In this document: positions 1-12,259 of the stretch, piece by piece
Position numbering within the stretch: the first letter of the stretch is position 1
Layout: the number at the start of each line of letters is the position of its first letter
Assembly (NCBI GenBank): GCA_007922195.1
Contig: ML681996.1
Location: forward strand, 20,410,189 to 20,474,188
Source: Podocnemis expansa
Taxonomy: Eukaryota > Chordata > Testudines > Podocnemididae
Length of the DNA stretch: 64,000 nt
Reading direction: 5' to 3'
Translations under genes and position numbers: made by a program
Notes under the pieces: model-generated
What the model saw: the letters and a program-made list of their open reading frames with translations, nothing else
Database searches by the model: none
Told to the model about the DNA's origin: nothing

Positions 1-880
1 GCATTCTCTCAGCAGCTCATCTTTGGGTGCCATCTTACTGATGTACTCCTGGATGCTCTGGATTTCATCCAGGACAGCGGCTTTGACACTCACCAAACCC
101 CGCCCGCCTTCTTTCCGGCTGGTGTACAGCCTCTGGGTGTTGGATTTGGGGTGGAAACCTCCATACATTGTGAGGAGCTTCCGGGTCTTCACATTGGCAG
201 CCTCCATGTCCTCCTTTGGCTAGCTCACTATACCGGCAGGGTATCTGATGACTGGCAGGGCGTACCTGTTGATGGCGTGGATCTTGTTCTTCCCATTGAG
301 CTGGCTCTTCACGACCTGTCTTATCCTTTGGTGGTACTTGGATGTTGCTGTCTTCCTTGCCTCCTCATCGTGGGTCCCATGTGACTGTGGAATGTCAAGG
401 TACTTGTAGCTGGTCTCTATGTCTGCTATGTGGCCTGCTGGTAGTTCCACCCCATCAGTCTTGACTACCTTCCCTCTCTTTCCTACCATCTGGCCACACT
501 TCTCCACTCCGAATGACATCCCAATATCCTCACTGTAGATCCGTGTCAGGTAGATTAGCGAGTCGATGTCTCGTTCATTCTTAGCATACAGCTTGATGTC
601 ATCCATGTAGAGGAGGTGGCTGATGGTAGTTCCACTCTTGAACTTGTATCCGTATCCAGTCCTTGTGATTATCTGGCTGAGGGGGTTCAAGCCAATGCAG
701 AACAGCAGCGGGGACAGCGCATCACCTTGGTTTATGCCACACTTGATGGCCACTTGTGCAAGCTGTCTTGAGTTGACTTCCACTGTTGCTGACATGCCAT
801 AGTGATTGCAGCAGACATAAGTCTTGAAAAGGGATTTCAAGAAGGGATTTATTAGGGCATTCCTTGCACTGAAGACCGCA
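1..880 (-). pseudogene. Non-LTR retrotransposon reverse transcriptase, 3' part, partial
   Basis: The minus strand encodes about 206 residues of reverse transcriptase (222-840). Its QGDALSPL motif lies at residues 38-45 and the catalytic YMDD at 78-81, followed by a thumb-like segment containing SYKYLDIP. A TAG at 220-222 replaces what looks like a tryptophan codon (IVS-stop-PKEDM). The same frame then stays open to base 1, reading KTRKLLTMYGGFHPKSN and GGRGLVSV, so the element continues outside the window. Upstream of 840 similarity fades by about 880, so the copy is 5'-truncated. The family resembles vertebrate LINEs with a restriction-enzyme-like endonuclease (R4/Dong or NeSL group), but that clade is a guess. 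It is a dead copy, but one stop in about 270 codons suggests a fairly recent insertion. Confidence 0.85.
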
Positions 881-1028
881 CAGAAGAATCCTTGGTAGTG
901 TAATAGAAAGAGGTAGCAAATAGGTAGAGTAGAGGAGGCCAGAGCCCCTCTGGTGGAAGATAAGATCAGAGCAACAAAGAAAGGCAGAATTGTGAAGGAC
1001 TTTGAATTTACTTATTATCCTGTACACA

Positions 1029-1056
<28 letters not shown>
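1029..1056. repeat. (CT)n microsatellite
   Basis: An uninterrupted run of CT dinucleotides about 26-28 bases long lies just outside the truncated LINE. Confidence 0.9.
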
Positions 1057-1059
<3 letters not shown>

Positions 1060-2922
1060 CAAAATGATGCTATTGATTGTACAGTGCAACCTTTTGGACT
1101 TGCACTGATATTTGAGAATAGGATTTGGTCCATACTTCTTCTTTTTTCCCAGAAAAATAAAACACTAATTTCTATAACTTTTATCTAAGTTAAACATTTT
1201 TTTCTTCCTTTTCTTTTTGCAACCTCTCCACTCCTGCTCTGATGTATATAGATGTTTTTCTTAATATTCTACTCCAATAGCCAAGAACTTTTAAAAAATA
1301 TTTTTTTCTTAGTTTTAGTTCAGGAGCTTATTCATCATATCATTAGAATTAATGTGCCTAAATATATTATGTGCTTTTCCAGACTGTGAAACCTCCACAG
1401 CTCCTATTAATTCAGTGGAAGATGTGTGTGGTCAGCATATCTGAAAATCAGAAGCTTTTATTAAGGTGATTAAATATAGTGTTGTGTCCAGTCCTAGACA
1501 CCAAAATTTGAAGATGCTATTTCTAAATGCTAATATTTGCATGCATGTTTTATTGGGGGTGAAATTCCTTGTGGATGCAAATCTGCAAGACTTGTATGTG
1601 GCTGTTATTCAGAGTACAGGAGAACTAAAGAATCAAATAAATTTACAAGAATATAGCTTGCCCATGACAGGAATGATTTTATAGTATTCTTAGGATACTT
1701 CATCACATGTAGCAGACATGTGAGATGAACTTGTTCAGCAATCAGATACAAAAGCTACTGGTCTATTATAAATCATTTTCAGTTTTGTTTTCATCTGTTT
1801 AACTGTTAAGAAGTTTTAAAAATGGTATTTGACACATTTCCTACCCATATCTATTTATCTATCTGTAAAAGAGGGAAATCCTCTTACCATAATCAGGATA
1901 AATTCTGATTGGGTGGATGTAGTAAAAAGATTTATTAGCCTGTTTTCTTTGCTATTCATAAATAATTTAAAGTCAATGGAGCAACTGTCACATCATAAAG
2001 TATGCAAGATATAAAGAAGTACACACTCTAATACATCATATGCACTTCTTCATTTTTTGGCAGTATTTTAAAGAGAAAATAGGAGGTACAATAAACAGAG
2101 ATATATTTTTAAATGCAAAAGTAATTTTTTTTAAAAAGACACTTTGAAGTATAAAGTATTTATTCTATATTAACTTTTATTTTATTTTGGCAATATAGGA
2201 GAAAGCTAGAGCACTGGTGCAGAATGACTAAGTGGAGGTCCAAAATAGAAGAGCAATCATAATTATTACAAATTATGGTTTATGTTGCCATTTCTTTGCA
2301 TCTCCAAGAAAGTTTTGCCGTGAGAATTTGAACAGGCTTCAGAACTAGTGTTCCTTTGGCTAGTGGTATAAACTTGGAAGTCAAACATTTCATCTCTAGT
2401 GAAGATCCGTTTCTTCCTGTGACAACTAAGATCAATCTATTGAGTGAACTGACACCCACATTAACTAACTGGAGAGAGAAAAGATACTGTGTGTTGTGAG
2501 AGTCACACAGAATGACAGGAAGAATTGGGGACAAATAAAACCAGGTAAAAATCTCGCCCAGAAAAAAAGCAGGTAGCAAATACACCACCTGCCATATGCC
2601 TATAATAAATGCATGCTCACACTGTTTGGGTAATAAGTTTTCTTATAAATTCTGCCCACAGCACATACCAGAGTATTCATGAATGAATATTGTCTGCTTT
2701 GCAATAAACAAATCTAATGTTTACATGGGGGTGGGACTTTACCTAGCTGATAATCTAATTTCACTGGATCTGAAAAGTGGTTGTATAATTACGTAAGCAA
2801 CCATCTAAATTAAAGAAAAAAATCAGCTATCTAGATTTTAATGAAAGATTGTAAAACACATACTAAAAACCTTGGAAATACATTGTAGTAGCCAGTAAAT
2901 GTCTATTAAAAATGGTCACTAG
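1057..2922. other. AT-rich spacer, nothing recognised
   Basis: AT-rich sequence with only short, low-complexity reading frames. I see no repeat boundary, exon or RNA gene here. Confidence 0.5.
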
Positions 2923-2925
2923 TGC

Positions 2926-3325
2926 GGCTGTGTTCAGACATGCGTTCTGTTGTTTTGAAATAAAATTTCTCATGTCCACATGATGTACCATTATTTTGAA
3001 ACAATGGGACCCGTTGTTTCAAAATAATGGCTGTTGTTTCAAAACTGTTAAACCTAGCAGGAAAGCAAAATAGCTGTTGTTTTGAAATGGCTGTTTCAAA
3101 CCAATGGCGTTCGGACACACTGTTTCGGAAAAACACCATTGTCCGAATGGCCTTATTTCGAAATAACCATTTTGAAATAACAGCCGTTTCGAAAGCTGGC
3201 TTTCCGTTAATTCGAATTAACTAACTGTTAATTCAAATTAACATTTCAAAATAAGGATTTTGTTTCAAAATGAGTTATTACAAAATGGGTTATTTTGAAA
3301 TAACAGTTACCGTGTAGATATACCC
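2926..3325. mobile_element. MITE, GGCTATGTCTACA-end family, 3-bp target duplication
   Basis: A 400-bp element whose interior is built from repeated TTTGAAATAAC-type words on both strands. It starts GGCTGTGTTCAGACAT and ends GTGTAGATATACCC, which are imperfect terminal inverted repeats. The flanks are TGC (2923-2925) and TGC (3326-3328). It shares ends and interior with the copies at 22025, 44926 and, more distantly, 12008 and 46276. It has no coding capacity, so it would have been moved by another element's transposase. A 3-bp duplication and GG-ends suggest PIF/Harbinger, but superfamily is unproven. Confidence 0.75.
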
Positions 3326-3584
3326 TGCAGGTTTGCAGGATTGTAAGATATTGAGGAGAAGGAAAAGATTGTCCACAAATCACTTTTAGGACCCAATTTG
3401 GAGAGTTTTGTGATCTTGTATGGACCTCTGAATGAAGAAGTTAACTGATAAAATGGAGTTCATAAAGATGGCTTCATGAACATCTACACTGTTCTGTTTA
3501 TTCAAAAAGAATCATGCTACACTAATCATGAAGCAATGAAACACTTTCTATTCAATTCAGTAAGTACTGGGTAAGGCCCTAAAG

Positions 3585-3942
3585 CAGGGATCAGCAATCT
3601 TTTTGTTTCCAGGAATGCTGCAGAAAGAAGCTGCCCTGCACAACTCCTCTATGCAGCCTGCCCAGTGATGAGTCCCCAGGCAAACCTGGAAAGCAGCTAC
3701 CCAGAGCAGCTCCTCTGTATGGCATTCCTGGGGCACTGATCCCTGGACATGCCATGGAAATAAATCATTGCAGGTCCAGATGGCTTCGTTCCATGGCATG
3801 CCTAGAAACCATGGGGTGCCTGGGGCAGTGCTGCTTGCTCTTCTGGGGCAGGAATGGCACTTTCAGCAGAGGGTGCCACATGCTGCTCCAAGCCATTTCT
3901 TGTGCCACTGCCAGCATGCATGTAGGGGATTGCGGACCCTTG
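3585..3942. mobile_element. Non-autonomous hAT-type element
   Basis: The ends CAGGGATCAGCAATC and GATTGCGGACCCTTG form a terminal inverted repeat of about 15 bp. The flanks are CCCTAAAG (3577-3584) and TCCTAAAG (3943-3950), 7 of 8 bases identical, as expected for an hAT target duplication. The interior is moderately GC-rich and non-coding. The short reading frames within it have no transposase features. Confidence 0.8.
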
Positions 3943-3950
3943 TCCTAAAG

Positions 3951-5263
3951 CCTTAGCACATGATTTTGCTACCCAGTTTTTCATGTGGAGTCAGTTCAAC
4001 TGACTTTCAACGTGATTTCAACAGCTAGCCAATGTATCTAAAGGATTCAGAATCTGGGCACTTAAAAAGCAGAGTTTTATTGGGGCATCTGCATCAGCTG
4101 CAGATGGGAGCATCTGCAAGAGAATCTGACATTTATTTACTTTCGTAAAATGTATATAAGAGGATAAAGTTCTTCAGTTACAACTGGAAGAATGTAAGGT
4201 GACTTTCAGGAAAATTAAGGAAATCAAAATGTTTACTAAATCCCCCCATCATCCCCAAAATACAATGTTAAGTTGCATGTTTCACAAAGCTAAGGAGTTT
4301 GCTAGCCAGTATTCCTTTGAGCAACTGGTAGAACTTTCATACCATTAATTTTCTATTATGAGTCTATAAATGCTTAGAGTAGTACTTCTTGAATTTTTAG
4401 GAAGAAATAGCTCAGAAAAAAAAAAGCTACACGAAGGAATGAAAATGTGTCAAGTATTCTCGAGATTTTCAACATAATGACTTGAAACATTTTCTGCTCG
4501 TCTGTCAATAACTGATGGGGAATTCATCTAACCATGCAAACCGTGGAAATAATAATAGCTGAATGCTGGAGGAAGGCACCCCTGAAGGCTTAACAGTGTA
4601 GAGTTTTACAAACTATAGATTAACAATTGTGCTGATATGCTTATACAGTAAAATCTTCATGGCAGGGTATTTTTCTTCTTACACATGTAAAATGCCATGC
4701 AGTAGAAATAAGAGGCCTGAGTCTGATTTCAGGTGCACTGGTTTCACTTAAATTGGGTTATTCCTTATTGAGCTCTGGGTCAGGCACATTCATGTTCATT
4801 AAAGGCAAAAGGTATCAGCCTGTGATGAGGTCTATAAGCCCCTTCAGGACTCAAGCAGGAGGGGAAAGGGATCTTTTCTTATGTGCAAGCAAACAGAATT
4901 TCCAAGACCTGGCTCAGCGTCAAGAGCTGTCAATCTTGGAGATAGACGGTCACATCTGAACCCTGAAAGGGAGGCAAAACATAATATAGAGGAGGAAGAA
5001 CAACAAAGGGCAGAAGGGGAGGCACAGAAACCTAAGATTGTACATCAGCAACACCCTGCATCAGGCAGACTCTGCAAGCCTCTTAACAGGACAGCTCTTT
5101 AACTAACTCATCAAAGATAATAAAAGCCCACAGCCAGCCCCTGTAGCTTGGGGGCATAAACTGAGACAGCAGAGTGACCCAGCAAGGAGAATAACAGAGA
5201 CCACAGAAGGAGCCTGGGACAGCCTCACAGACAGGGAGCAGGATTTGAAGTGTATGCTAGAGG
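3951..5263. other. Spacer, nothing recognised
   Basis: Mostly AT-rich, with a short purine-rich stretch near 4975-5030. No exon, RNA gene or delimitable repeat was recognised. Confidence 0.45.
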
Positions 5264-5276
5264 CAGAGAGCTTGTT

Positions 5277-5399
5277 AATTTCCAAAGGGATAGCCATGTT
5301 AGTCTAGTCCAGCAAAAAAATCCAAGGAGTCGTCTGGCACTTAAAGACTAACAGATTTATTTTTTGCATGAGCTTTTGTGGGAGAAATTCCCACTTTGT
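5277..5399 (-). mobile_element. Penelope-like element, 3'-terminal fragment
   Basis: A 123-bp piece begins at the complement of the element's 3' tip (GGGATAGCCATGTTAGTC) and passes through the CTTAAAGACTAAC block to a 5'-truncated edge. It is flanked by a perfect 13-bp direct repeat, CAGAGAGCTTGTT, at 5264-5276 and 5400-5412, the signature of a reverse-transcribed insertion. Family identity comes from sharing this tail with the GIY-YIG-encoding copy at 17737-18240. It has no coding capacity. Confidence 0.85.
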
Positions 5400-5654
5400 C
5401 AGAGAGCTTGTTGCCATTGAGGTGCATTCCATGGGAGGCAGTGTGGAGGTTCACCATGCAGATGCAAGATACTGCCTAAACTCCTATCATCACCCAGAGA
5501 GGACTACTAGGCAGGTGATACAAGAGGAAAAGAGTCCCAATGTCCTTTGCTCTCCCAAAACTGCCTCTGTGGTTCAACATCACATCTGTACACAGGTTAT
5601 GCATTTGCTGTTACACTCCTTTGGGGTGTGCAACTTACTATTATTATGTGTATC

Positions 5655-5885
5655 ATATCATTGCCTAGGAGCTCCAATCCAGATCAACCCCAAATATCAA
5701 GCCCCTGCTTCTCTGAAGAACTTATACTTTAAATAGCCAAGACAAAAATGTGGGAAGGAAAGTAACTTGTCTAAAGTCACATAGGAGGTCAGTGGTGAAG
5801 CCAGAAAGAAATGGTACATCTCCCAAGTCTCAGTTCAATGCCCTATCCAGCAGGCCACATACCTTTTGGAGCAAAAAGGGTAGGA
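5655..5885 (-). repeat. Old tRNA-derived (MIR/CORE-like) SINE
   Basis: The segment GTAACTTGTCTAAAGTCAC is the complement of the conserved MIR/CORE-SINE-type region, and TTCAATGCCCTATCCAGC at its right end resembles the complement of a tRNA-like head. The copy is diverged, so the edges are approximate. Related copies lie at 29465, 35615, 50640 and 52950. Confidence 0.6.
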
Positions 5886-5945
5886 AGCACAGTCATAGCC
5901 AGGCTTCCATCTTTCTCCAACTACACTGGAGTGCTGTTTAATAAA

Positions 5946-5993
<48 letters not shown>

Positions 5994-6003
5994 NNNNNNN
6001 NNN

Positions 6004-6055
<52 letters not shown>
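5946..6055. repeat. (TAA)n microsatellite interrupted by an assembly gap
   Basis: TAA repeats run on both sides of ten undetermined bases (N at 5994-6003). The long poly-isoleucine and poly-tyrosine reading frames across it are artefacts of the repeat. The true length is unknown. Confidence 0.95.
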
Positions 6056-8470
6056 CAGTTACTATATCTTGCTTTTGCATCAGTAGATCTCAGAGCGCAC
6101 CCCTTTGGGAGTAGGTATTGAGAAGAATTTGTCCCCTTCAGAGTCAGGGGCTGCAAATCTTCTCAACTCTTGGGCAGCTCATGAAAGGGGAAGAGGCTCC
6201 TCACACTCTCTCCCACACTGTATCCTCACAAGTACCAACCAAAATCAGACCAGTCTGAGAAGAAAAATTCCTGCACAGCTACCAAAACTGCCTTCATAAA
6301 ATGAATTACCAATATTAAGTATAATCAAACTATTTTAATTCAATTCTACAGTAAGAAATGTGCCTTTCAATGTTTTGTTTTCCCTAACAAATCTCAAAAC
6401 TGATGACATTGCATGGTTCCTTCCACTTTCTATGATGCTATGATTCATGTAATATAGATAGATTTCACATAACATTTGCATGCAAACTGGCCTAGCAGAC
6501 CATTGTGGAGGTTCTCAGTACAGGTCTCATGCCTAGTCTTTAACTCTTCAGGCCAGCCTGAGTCAGTTTCTGGAACAATATAGTACATTGTGCCACCCTC
6601 GTGAGAAACAGATGAAAATACTGAGTTTGCATATAAAGATATGCTCACAGCCAATTGGTAGCAGTAGGAAAAGAAAGTTTTGTAACTGATGGAAAACATA
6701 GTAGGAAAAACTTAGAGGGTCCATACCACCTTGGTAAAAGTTAAACCTGGCTTTTCTTTGCACAGAGGAATATAACTGTACTGTGAGGCCTTTGACAGTT
6801 GGATTGAATAGTATGTAGATGAGGGAAGGGAAGTTACTCCAAAAAGAAAATATTTACTTTAGTGACATCATTATCAACAGTGAAAGCCATTCTTGGAGGT
6901 TTTGCTCTAAAACTTTTATTACCAAGAAGAATTGTAAGAATGAGTTCTGCACATTTAGCATCTTACTCTGATAGTATTTAAGGACAGAGAAGCTGTTCCA
7001 GTAGGAAAAGCAGGACTTAATAGAAACAAAAAAGAGTATTAAACACACAGCTAAATATAAAGAATTTAAAAGATCTTTTAATCATCTTCTGTTACATTAC
7101 TTTTGTAATTTGGAAGAACAATGATGCTGTATGTTATAACTAAAAATCTTAATGGTGCAATCAGGTACTTTAAAGGCTTTATATTTTCCACACTTTTGGT
7201 TATTATGACTATTACAGCACAGTTGATATGTACCCACAGTTTTTTTTCTAGAGAGATCTTCATCAGCTTCTGAATATCAGAAGATATTTATTCAAACATT
7301 TCCTATTATCAAATACTCTTTACCCTGAACTAGTATCATATTTAGAGTTGCAGCAATTTTATTGTGATCTCAGTGGCATTTGGCTGTCGGCAAAAGAATG
7401 GCATAACAGATTTTAATCATTTTTCACAGAGTAAGGACAGGTCTAGCAGAAAGTATTTAATCCTAGGTGAAGGCTCCTGCATAATCAGGAAAGGGCACAT
7501 GCTAATAAGAGAACTGAAGAAAAGCATTGCTGATGACATGCTCTCTGAAAACAGCAAGCTCAGCAGATACAGTGCAGCTAATAGAACCATTACTGCCACA
7601 TGTCAAACTATGAAAGATACTAGAGGACAGAATCCTCACAGTGAAAGAAAAAACAGTACATGCATATTATAGCTGGAAAAGCTTTAGCGACAGAACACAG
7701 CTAGGGTAACAGAGTTATCAAGTGCATGAATAAAAATATGCCTAGAAGCTTGTTCAGTAGAAAGAACAATTTTCCCTTTTTAATTCTTGGTACATGCACA
7801 TGCTGTAGCTCTCCAGTCATTGTATTAATTCTCACTTTGAAACTAATTTCCAGTGAGGCCTTGGTTGTCTTCTGCTGATGGCAGCAGCATTGGATTTTTT
7901 TAAAATGTCAGTATATGAGAAGAGTCCACAAGTAAAACACAAAGCATTGTACATCAAGATGACTACAAGGCATGAAAAGCAATCAGATATTTATAAAGAG
8001 AATTAATTTTTCCACACTACAATTAAAGGTTTTCTGTCACCACTAGCAACGTGAGGGTCAACTTTCCTTTCTAAACTTGGGAGTCCATCCAAGCACACTG
8101 GGAATCCAAAATCTTCATAAAATGCTTCTGCTCTAGTAACAAGCATTTCTATTATATTCTATGCCAGATAGGTTTTTATACCTTGCTCATCACAGTAGCA
8201 TCAGAATGCCCTGGAGTAATGTGTTAAGCCATGTGACTATACACATATATCATGTGCTGTTTGCTCTTTCATTCTCTCCCCGGCGGGGAACTTGTGCAGT
8301 GGAGTGTCTTGTTTTGGTAGCATGCTTATCTGTCTAGACACACACATGCAATCCTATTTCTGTTGCTCTGTGATCATATTAGAAAATGCAGGTCAAAGAA
8401 ATATGCCTTGTACTTGGAATCCTTAATGCCTGGGGGAATTCACTCCATTGTTGGACCATGCCCAGAGAAA
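6056..8470. other. AT-rich spacer, nothing recognised
   Basis: About 2.4 kb of AT-rich sequence with no delimitable repeat or convincing exon. The longest open frames (about 100 codons) look random and lack domain features. Confidence 0.45.
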
Positions 8471-9102
8471 GTTCTGTGCCCTGCACAAAAAAAGCTTTAC
8501 TCTTAATTTACAGCATTCCATTGTGCCAGAGGAGTCTAGTTGTCAGGTATGCTTCTTGGCCCAGGCCATGGATCACTTTGAACATAAGCAGCGATACGCT
8601 GAACTTGATTTCCTGGACTGTGTGTAGAGACCAAAGGACAACTTTAGACATGTTTGTGGCATTCTGCATTGCTGAAGAGATGTTCTGCAGAGTTCTGTAC
8701 TCACTGTAGTTTTCTAAGTCCTCCACACTCAAGCATGTTACGTTGTTATAATACAGCTGAAAAGTGATAACATGAATGACTGATGCCAAGTCTTTTTTTG
8801 CTGGAGCAGGACAGAGTTTCCTAGCCAAGCTGAGATGGCAGATAGTGTTGCTATCAGATGCTACTCTGTGAAAGGAATCCAATAGCATGTGTATAATATG
8901 GACTGACCTGGCCAGTTTGGGGGAATCTCTTCAACAGCTGGGACTTCACTAAGCTTTTCAGAATACTTAATGTTACTTAGTGATACATCATCTCTGTCTT
9001 GCTAAACAGCCAGCTGTTCTTCATTCGACAACTGATCACACTGAAGCACTGGGTCATCTTGGTGGTAATGATGTAGTTGCTCATGGTGAAAGACAGATAA
9101 AT

Positions 9103-9286
9103 CTTGGAGTCCTCTGGCACTTAAAGACTAAGAAATTTGTTTATCACATGAGCTTAAAGCATCTGACAAATTGGGATTTCCGCCTACGAAAGCTCATGAA
9201 ATAAGTAAATTTGTTAGTCTTTAAGTGTCACAGGACTCCTTGCTTGTTTTGCTGAACTAAACTAACACAGCTATCCCTTTGGAACT
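9103..9286 (+). mobile_element. Penelope-like fragment with inverted 3' ends
   Basis: The left half is the antisense 3' region (TTGGAGTCCTCTGGCACTT). The right half is the sense 3' end, reading TTTGTTAGTCTTTAAGTG and finishing GCTATCCCTTTGG, so the two halves form a head-to-head hairpin. AGATAAAT flanks it at 9095-9102 and 9287-9294. It lies inside the L2 remnant. The same arrangement occurs at 58363 and 61994. Confidence 0.8.
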
Positions 9287-10064
9287 AGATAAATTTATGT
9301 ATCACCTGTATATAGCTGGCACTTGAATCCATTTTATCTGATCAGTTCACTGAGTGGTTGCATACAGATGCTTAAAAGAACTGCAGAGAGAATTGATCTT
9401 TGTGGAATTCAACAACTGAGCAGTCTAGTGGTGGAGATAATTCCCTACAAGAAAGTCTCTATCCTTTTGGCATATTATCCTGGGTCCTCCTCAAGTGAGA
9501 CAGTAGAATCAGATGGTCAAAAATGTTGAATGCTGAAGATGGATGTACCAGCATGAAAATGGATACCTATTCTTTGTGTACTGACAGGAGATCATCCATT
9601 GGTGAGAGAGAACCAGGTTGTCTGGTCTGAAACAAGACTGTGTTGGTCTATAATGTTAGCTTCAGTCTGATGAGCTTGTAACTGGCCTTTTGTTAGCTTC
9701 TCCGTGAGATGCTCAGGATTGGAATGTGAGGTTTGTGCTGGGCAACAGTTCACTAAAAATGAAGCATGCAGGGTTGGTAGGACAACTGCATGTTTGAAGG
9801 AAGGAAGCAACATTCTCATCATGTGGCATTGGCTATTTAGGTCAGGAGCTGAATTACTTGTTCATGGTGCTCTTTCACAAGCCAGGAGGGAGTGGATCAG
9901 ATTCACAAGTCCTATGTGGAGATGCCTTTAGAGTGTCCAGAACTTCTGGATTAGTAAATGCGCTGAACTCTGTAAATTCAGCTGAGCTGTTGGTTGGTGG
10001 GTGCTGCCAATATAGATTCATGCTATTTGAGATGGCTTCTTTTCGGTGAAGTAGTACAAAAGTT

Positions 10065-10260
10065 AAGAACATAAGAATGGCCATATTGAGTCAGACTAAT
10101 GGTTCATCTTGCTCAGTATCCTGTCTTTTGATGGTGGCCAAAGCTGGATGCCTCAGAAAGAATGAGTAGATCAGATTATCATCCAGTCATTCATCCCTAG
10201 TCACCCATTTCCAGTTTCTGGCAAACACAAGATAGGACGCAGAGCATGGTTTTTCATAGT
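10065..10260 (-). mobile_element. CR1 LINE, 3'-terminal fragment
   Basis: The sequence AGAACATAAGAATGGCC followed by a match to the TCAGACCAATGGTCCATCT block is the complement of a common turtle CR1 3' end. The element is antisense and 5'-truncated. It lies within the L2 remnant. The right edge is approximate. Confidence 0.85.
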
Positions 10261-12007
10261 TCTTCAGACTACCGCATGCTTGGTTCTTATGAAATTAGTA
10301 CTCATTTAAGACTGATAAAATGGTTTACTACCCTGAATAATTCCTTAAGGCAGGATTTGGTACCTTCAATAAGCGGCTGATAGGAGGGTTCTACTGGCCT
10401 GTAATAAAACCTAAGCATAGCCACTCTGGAGTTACGATGTTACATTTTGTTTGAATTTTTTTTCACCCAGCACTAAAGTTTCCACCCCTTTCTCTTTGTC
10501 TGGCATGGCATATCAGAAAACAAAAAAAGCTCCATGTGGTTAATGGTGAGAAAAGGTCCTTTTGGGGGCCAGCACATCAATGGTCAAAGATAGTGTAGAA
10601 CAACAATGAATCACCAGGTCCTTGACTCTTCATCCTGAGGATATGATGGTGTCCATTTGTAGGCTGTGGGATTTGTTGGAGTTCTTGAGTCTTTTTGGTC
10701 AAATCAGAGTTACTGCTCTTTATTATTGCTTGGCTGATAGAGTCTCTTAACACTGCCTTAAGGTATGATAGTATGTTCAGTATAGTGGCTGGGTTGCAAC
10801 GTTCTTTATCTTGAATACTGAAGATCAGGTTCAAGGTGTGACCAGCTGTGTAGGTTGGACCAGAGATTACCTGTGAAGTTCTGAGCAAGCAAGTGAAGAG
10901 ATAAGTGTTAGGGCTTTTGCCTCTGCTTTCTTGTCAATATGCATGCTGAAATTTCCCAGGGCAACAAGTCTGGGGTAATTCACCATCATTGCTGACAAGG
11001 TATTAATGACTTCCTTTACAAGTATTTTAGTCTATGGTGGTCTGTGAATGAGCAGAAATCTATAGTAGCTCTGCATCCAGTTTCTACAGTCAGATGAACG
11101 AATTCAAGGAAAATTCAATTGGTAGCATTTATAATGCAAATATAAGCTTTTTGATATTTGGTTGTTGTTATAACTGATACAACTTATGTTCAAAATTCAC
11201 CAGTGAAAAACAGATGTGGTTTTTAGATAAGTGAAAATAATCAAATGTAGATAAGATTATTTTTTCCACAATGATAATTCTTTATCTCTCAAGAATACAT
11301 AACTGCTACTTGAGACTGGAAGGCACTGAAGGAAATGAAGGCTCAGGGGATCTTCAATGGAATTCTTCCAGTCCCTAGAGAAGGAAGATATAACAAGATA
11401 ATGAAAATCAACAAGTGGCTCAGTCATTAGCATTAAGAGGAAGATTTTGGCATGTTTGACCATTGGGAGGCACTCATGCAATGAAAGTCTTCTCAGCAGA
11501 TGGATTCTACCTGCGTATCTTGGCTGCCAACATTCTAAGATCAAGGTTTGCAAGATTGATAAGAAGAGCTTTAATCTAGGAATCAGGAGACAGTTGGGAG
11601 AGACTTTTGCAATTGCTGTGCATTGTTTTAATACAAAGGAAGAAGAAAATTATGAAAATAAGGATACAGTAATTAAGGAATATAGACTGCAAAGAGACTA
11701 TACTTAATATAGAGATGACATTTTATGAGGTCAGAAAAAAACAACTGAGAGTGCTAATGTCAGAATTCTGGACAACAAAATAGAGGAATGAGAATGATTG
11801 GTGCAGATGGCCAAAGTGGATATTAAGAAATATGGTGGAATAATACACATTACCAGAATACAGGTATAGAGAGATATGAAATAAAAGTAAATGTGGCATT
11901 TAAAAGAGTCAATAATCTAATAAGTTGTAAAGAAAGAAGTAGAATCTAAAGAAGGAAGGAATACTAATTTCCTAGATATGGATTGGAGAACAATTGCTGC
12001 TAATAAT

Positions 12008-12259
12008 GGCTATGTCTACACTAGAGGGCTCAGTAAAGTTGACTTAACAAGGTCGACTTAAAGTCAACTTTATTAAGTTGACTTTACAAAACATGGGTAT
12101 TAAAGTCGATATACTGAAGTCAACTTAACCCTTAAAAGTCAACTTTAAGGGTGAGAGTTATTAAATCAACTTAATCAAATGCTTAATTTGACGTAATAAA
12201 TGAGAAATGTGTCCATGAAGTTGCTTAAGTTGACATAAGCCTCCATTGTAGACATAGCC
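12008..12259. mobile_element. MITE, GGCTATGTCTACA-end family, inside CR1
   Basis: The ends GGCTATGTCTACA and TGTAGACATAGCC are perfect 13-bp inverted repeats. AAT flanks both sides (12,005-12,007 and 12,260-12,262). Removing the element and one AAT gives GCTAATAATGGTAAAACC, which continues the host CR1 reading, so the 3-bp duplication is confirmed by the empty site. The interior is made of AAGTTGACTT words rather than the TTTGAAATAAC words of its relatives. Confidence 0.9.

Larger units (their letters stand above)
8480..11110 (-). pseudogene. Decayed L2-type LINE ORF2, with two later insertions
   Basis: Read on the minus strand, fragments fall in the order expected of an L2-group ORF2. Near 10,985 the translation PRLVALGNFSMHIDK resembles the endonuclease motif (LLGDFNIH). 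Near 10,850 GPTYTAGHTLNLIF is the endonuclease C-terminal motif. Near 9,900-9,960 a linker resembles EVLDTL..CESDPLP. At 9,592-9,822 SFKHAVVLPTLH starts the reverse transcriptase. At 8,508-8,750 LQNISSAMQNATNMS followed by FKVIHGLG is the C-terminal thumb region. Many stops and frameshifts separate them. A CR1 3' end (10,065-10,260) and a Penelope fragment (9,103-9,286) interrupt it, so it is older than both. Confidence 0.75.

Noticed and set aside
5811..6086. Long frames encoding poly-isoleucine and poly-tyrosine across 5,946-6,055
   Set aside because: They are translations of the (TAA)n repeat and the N gap.
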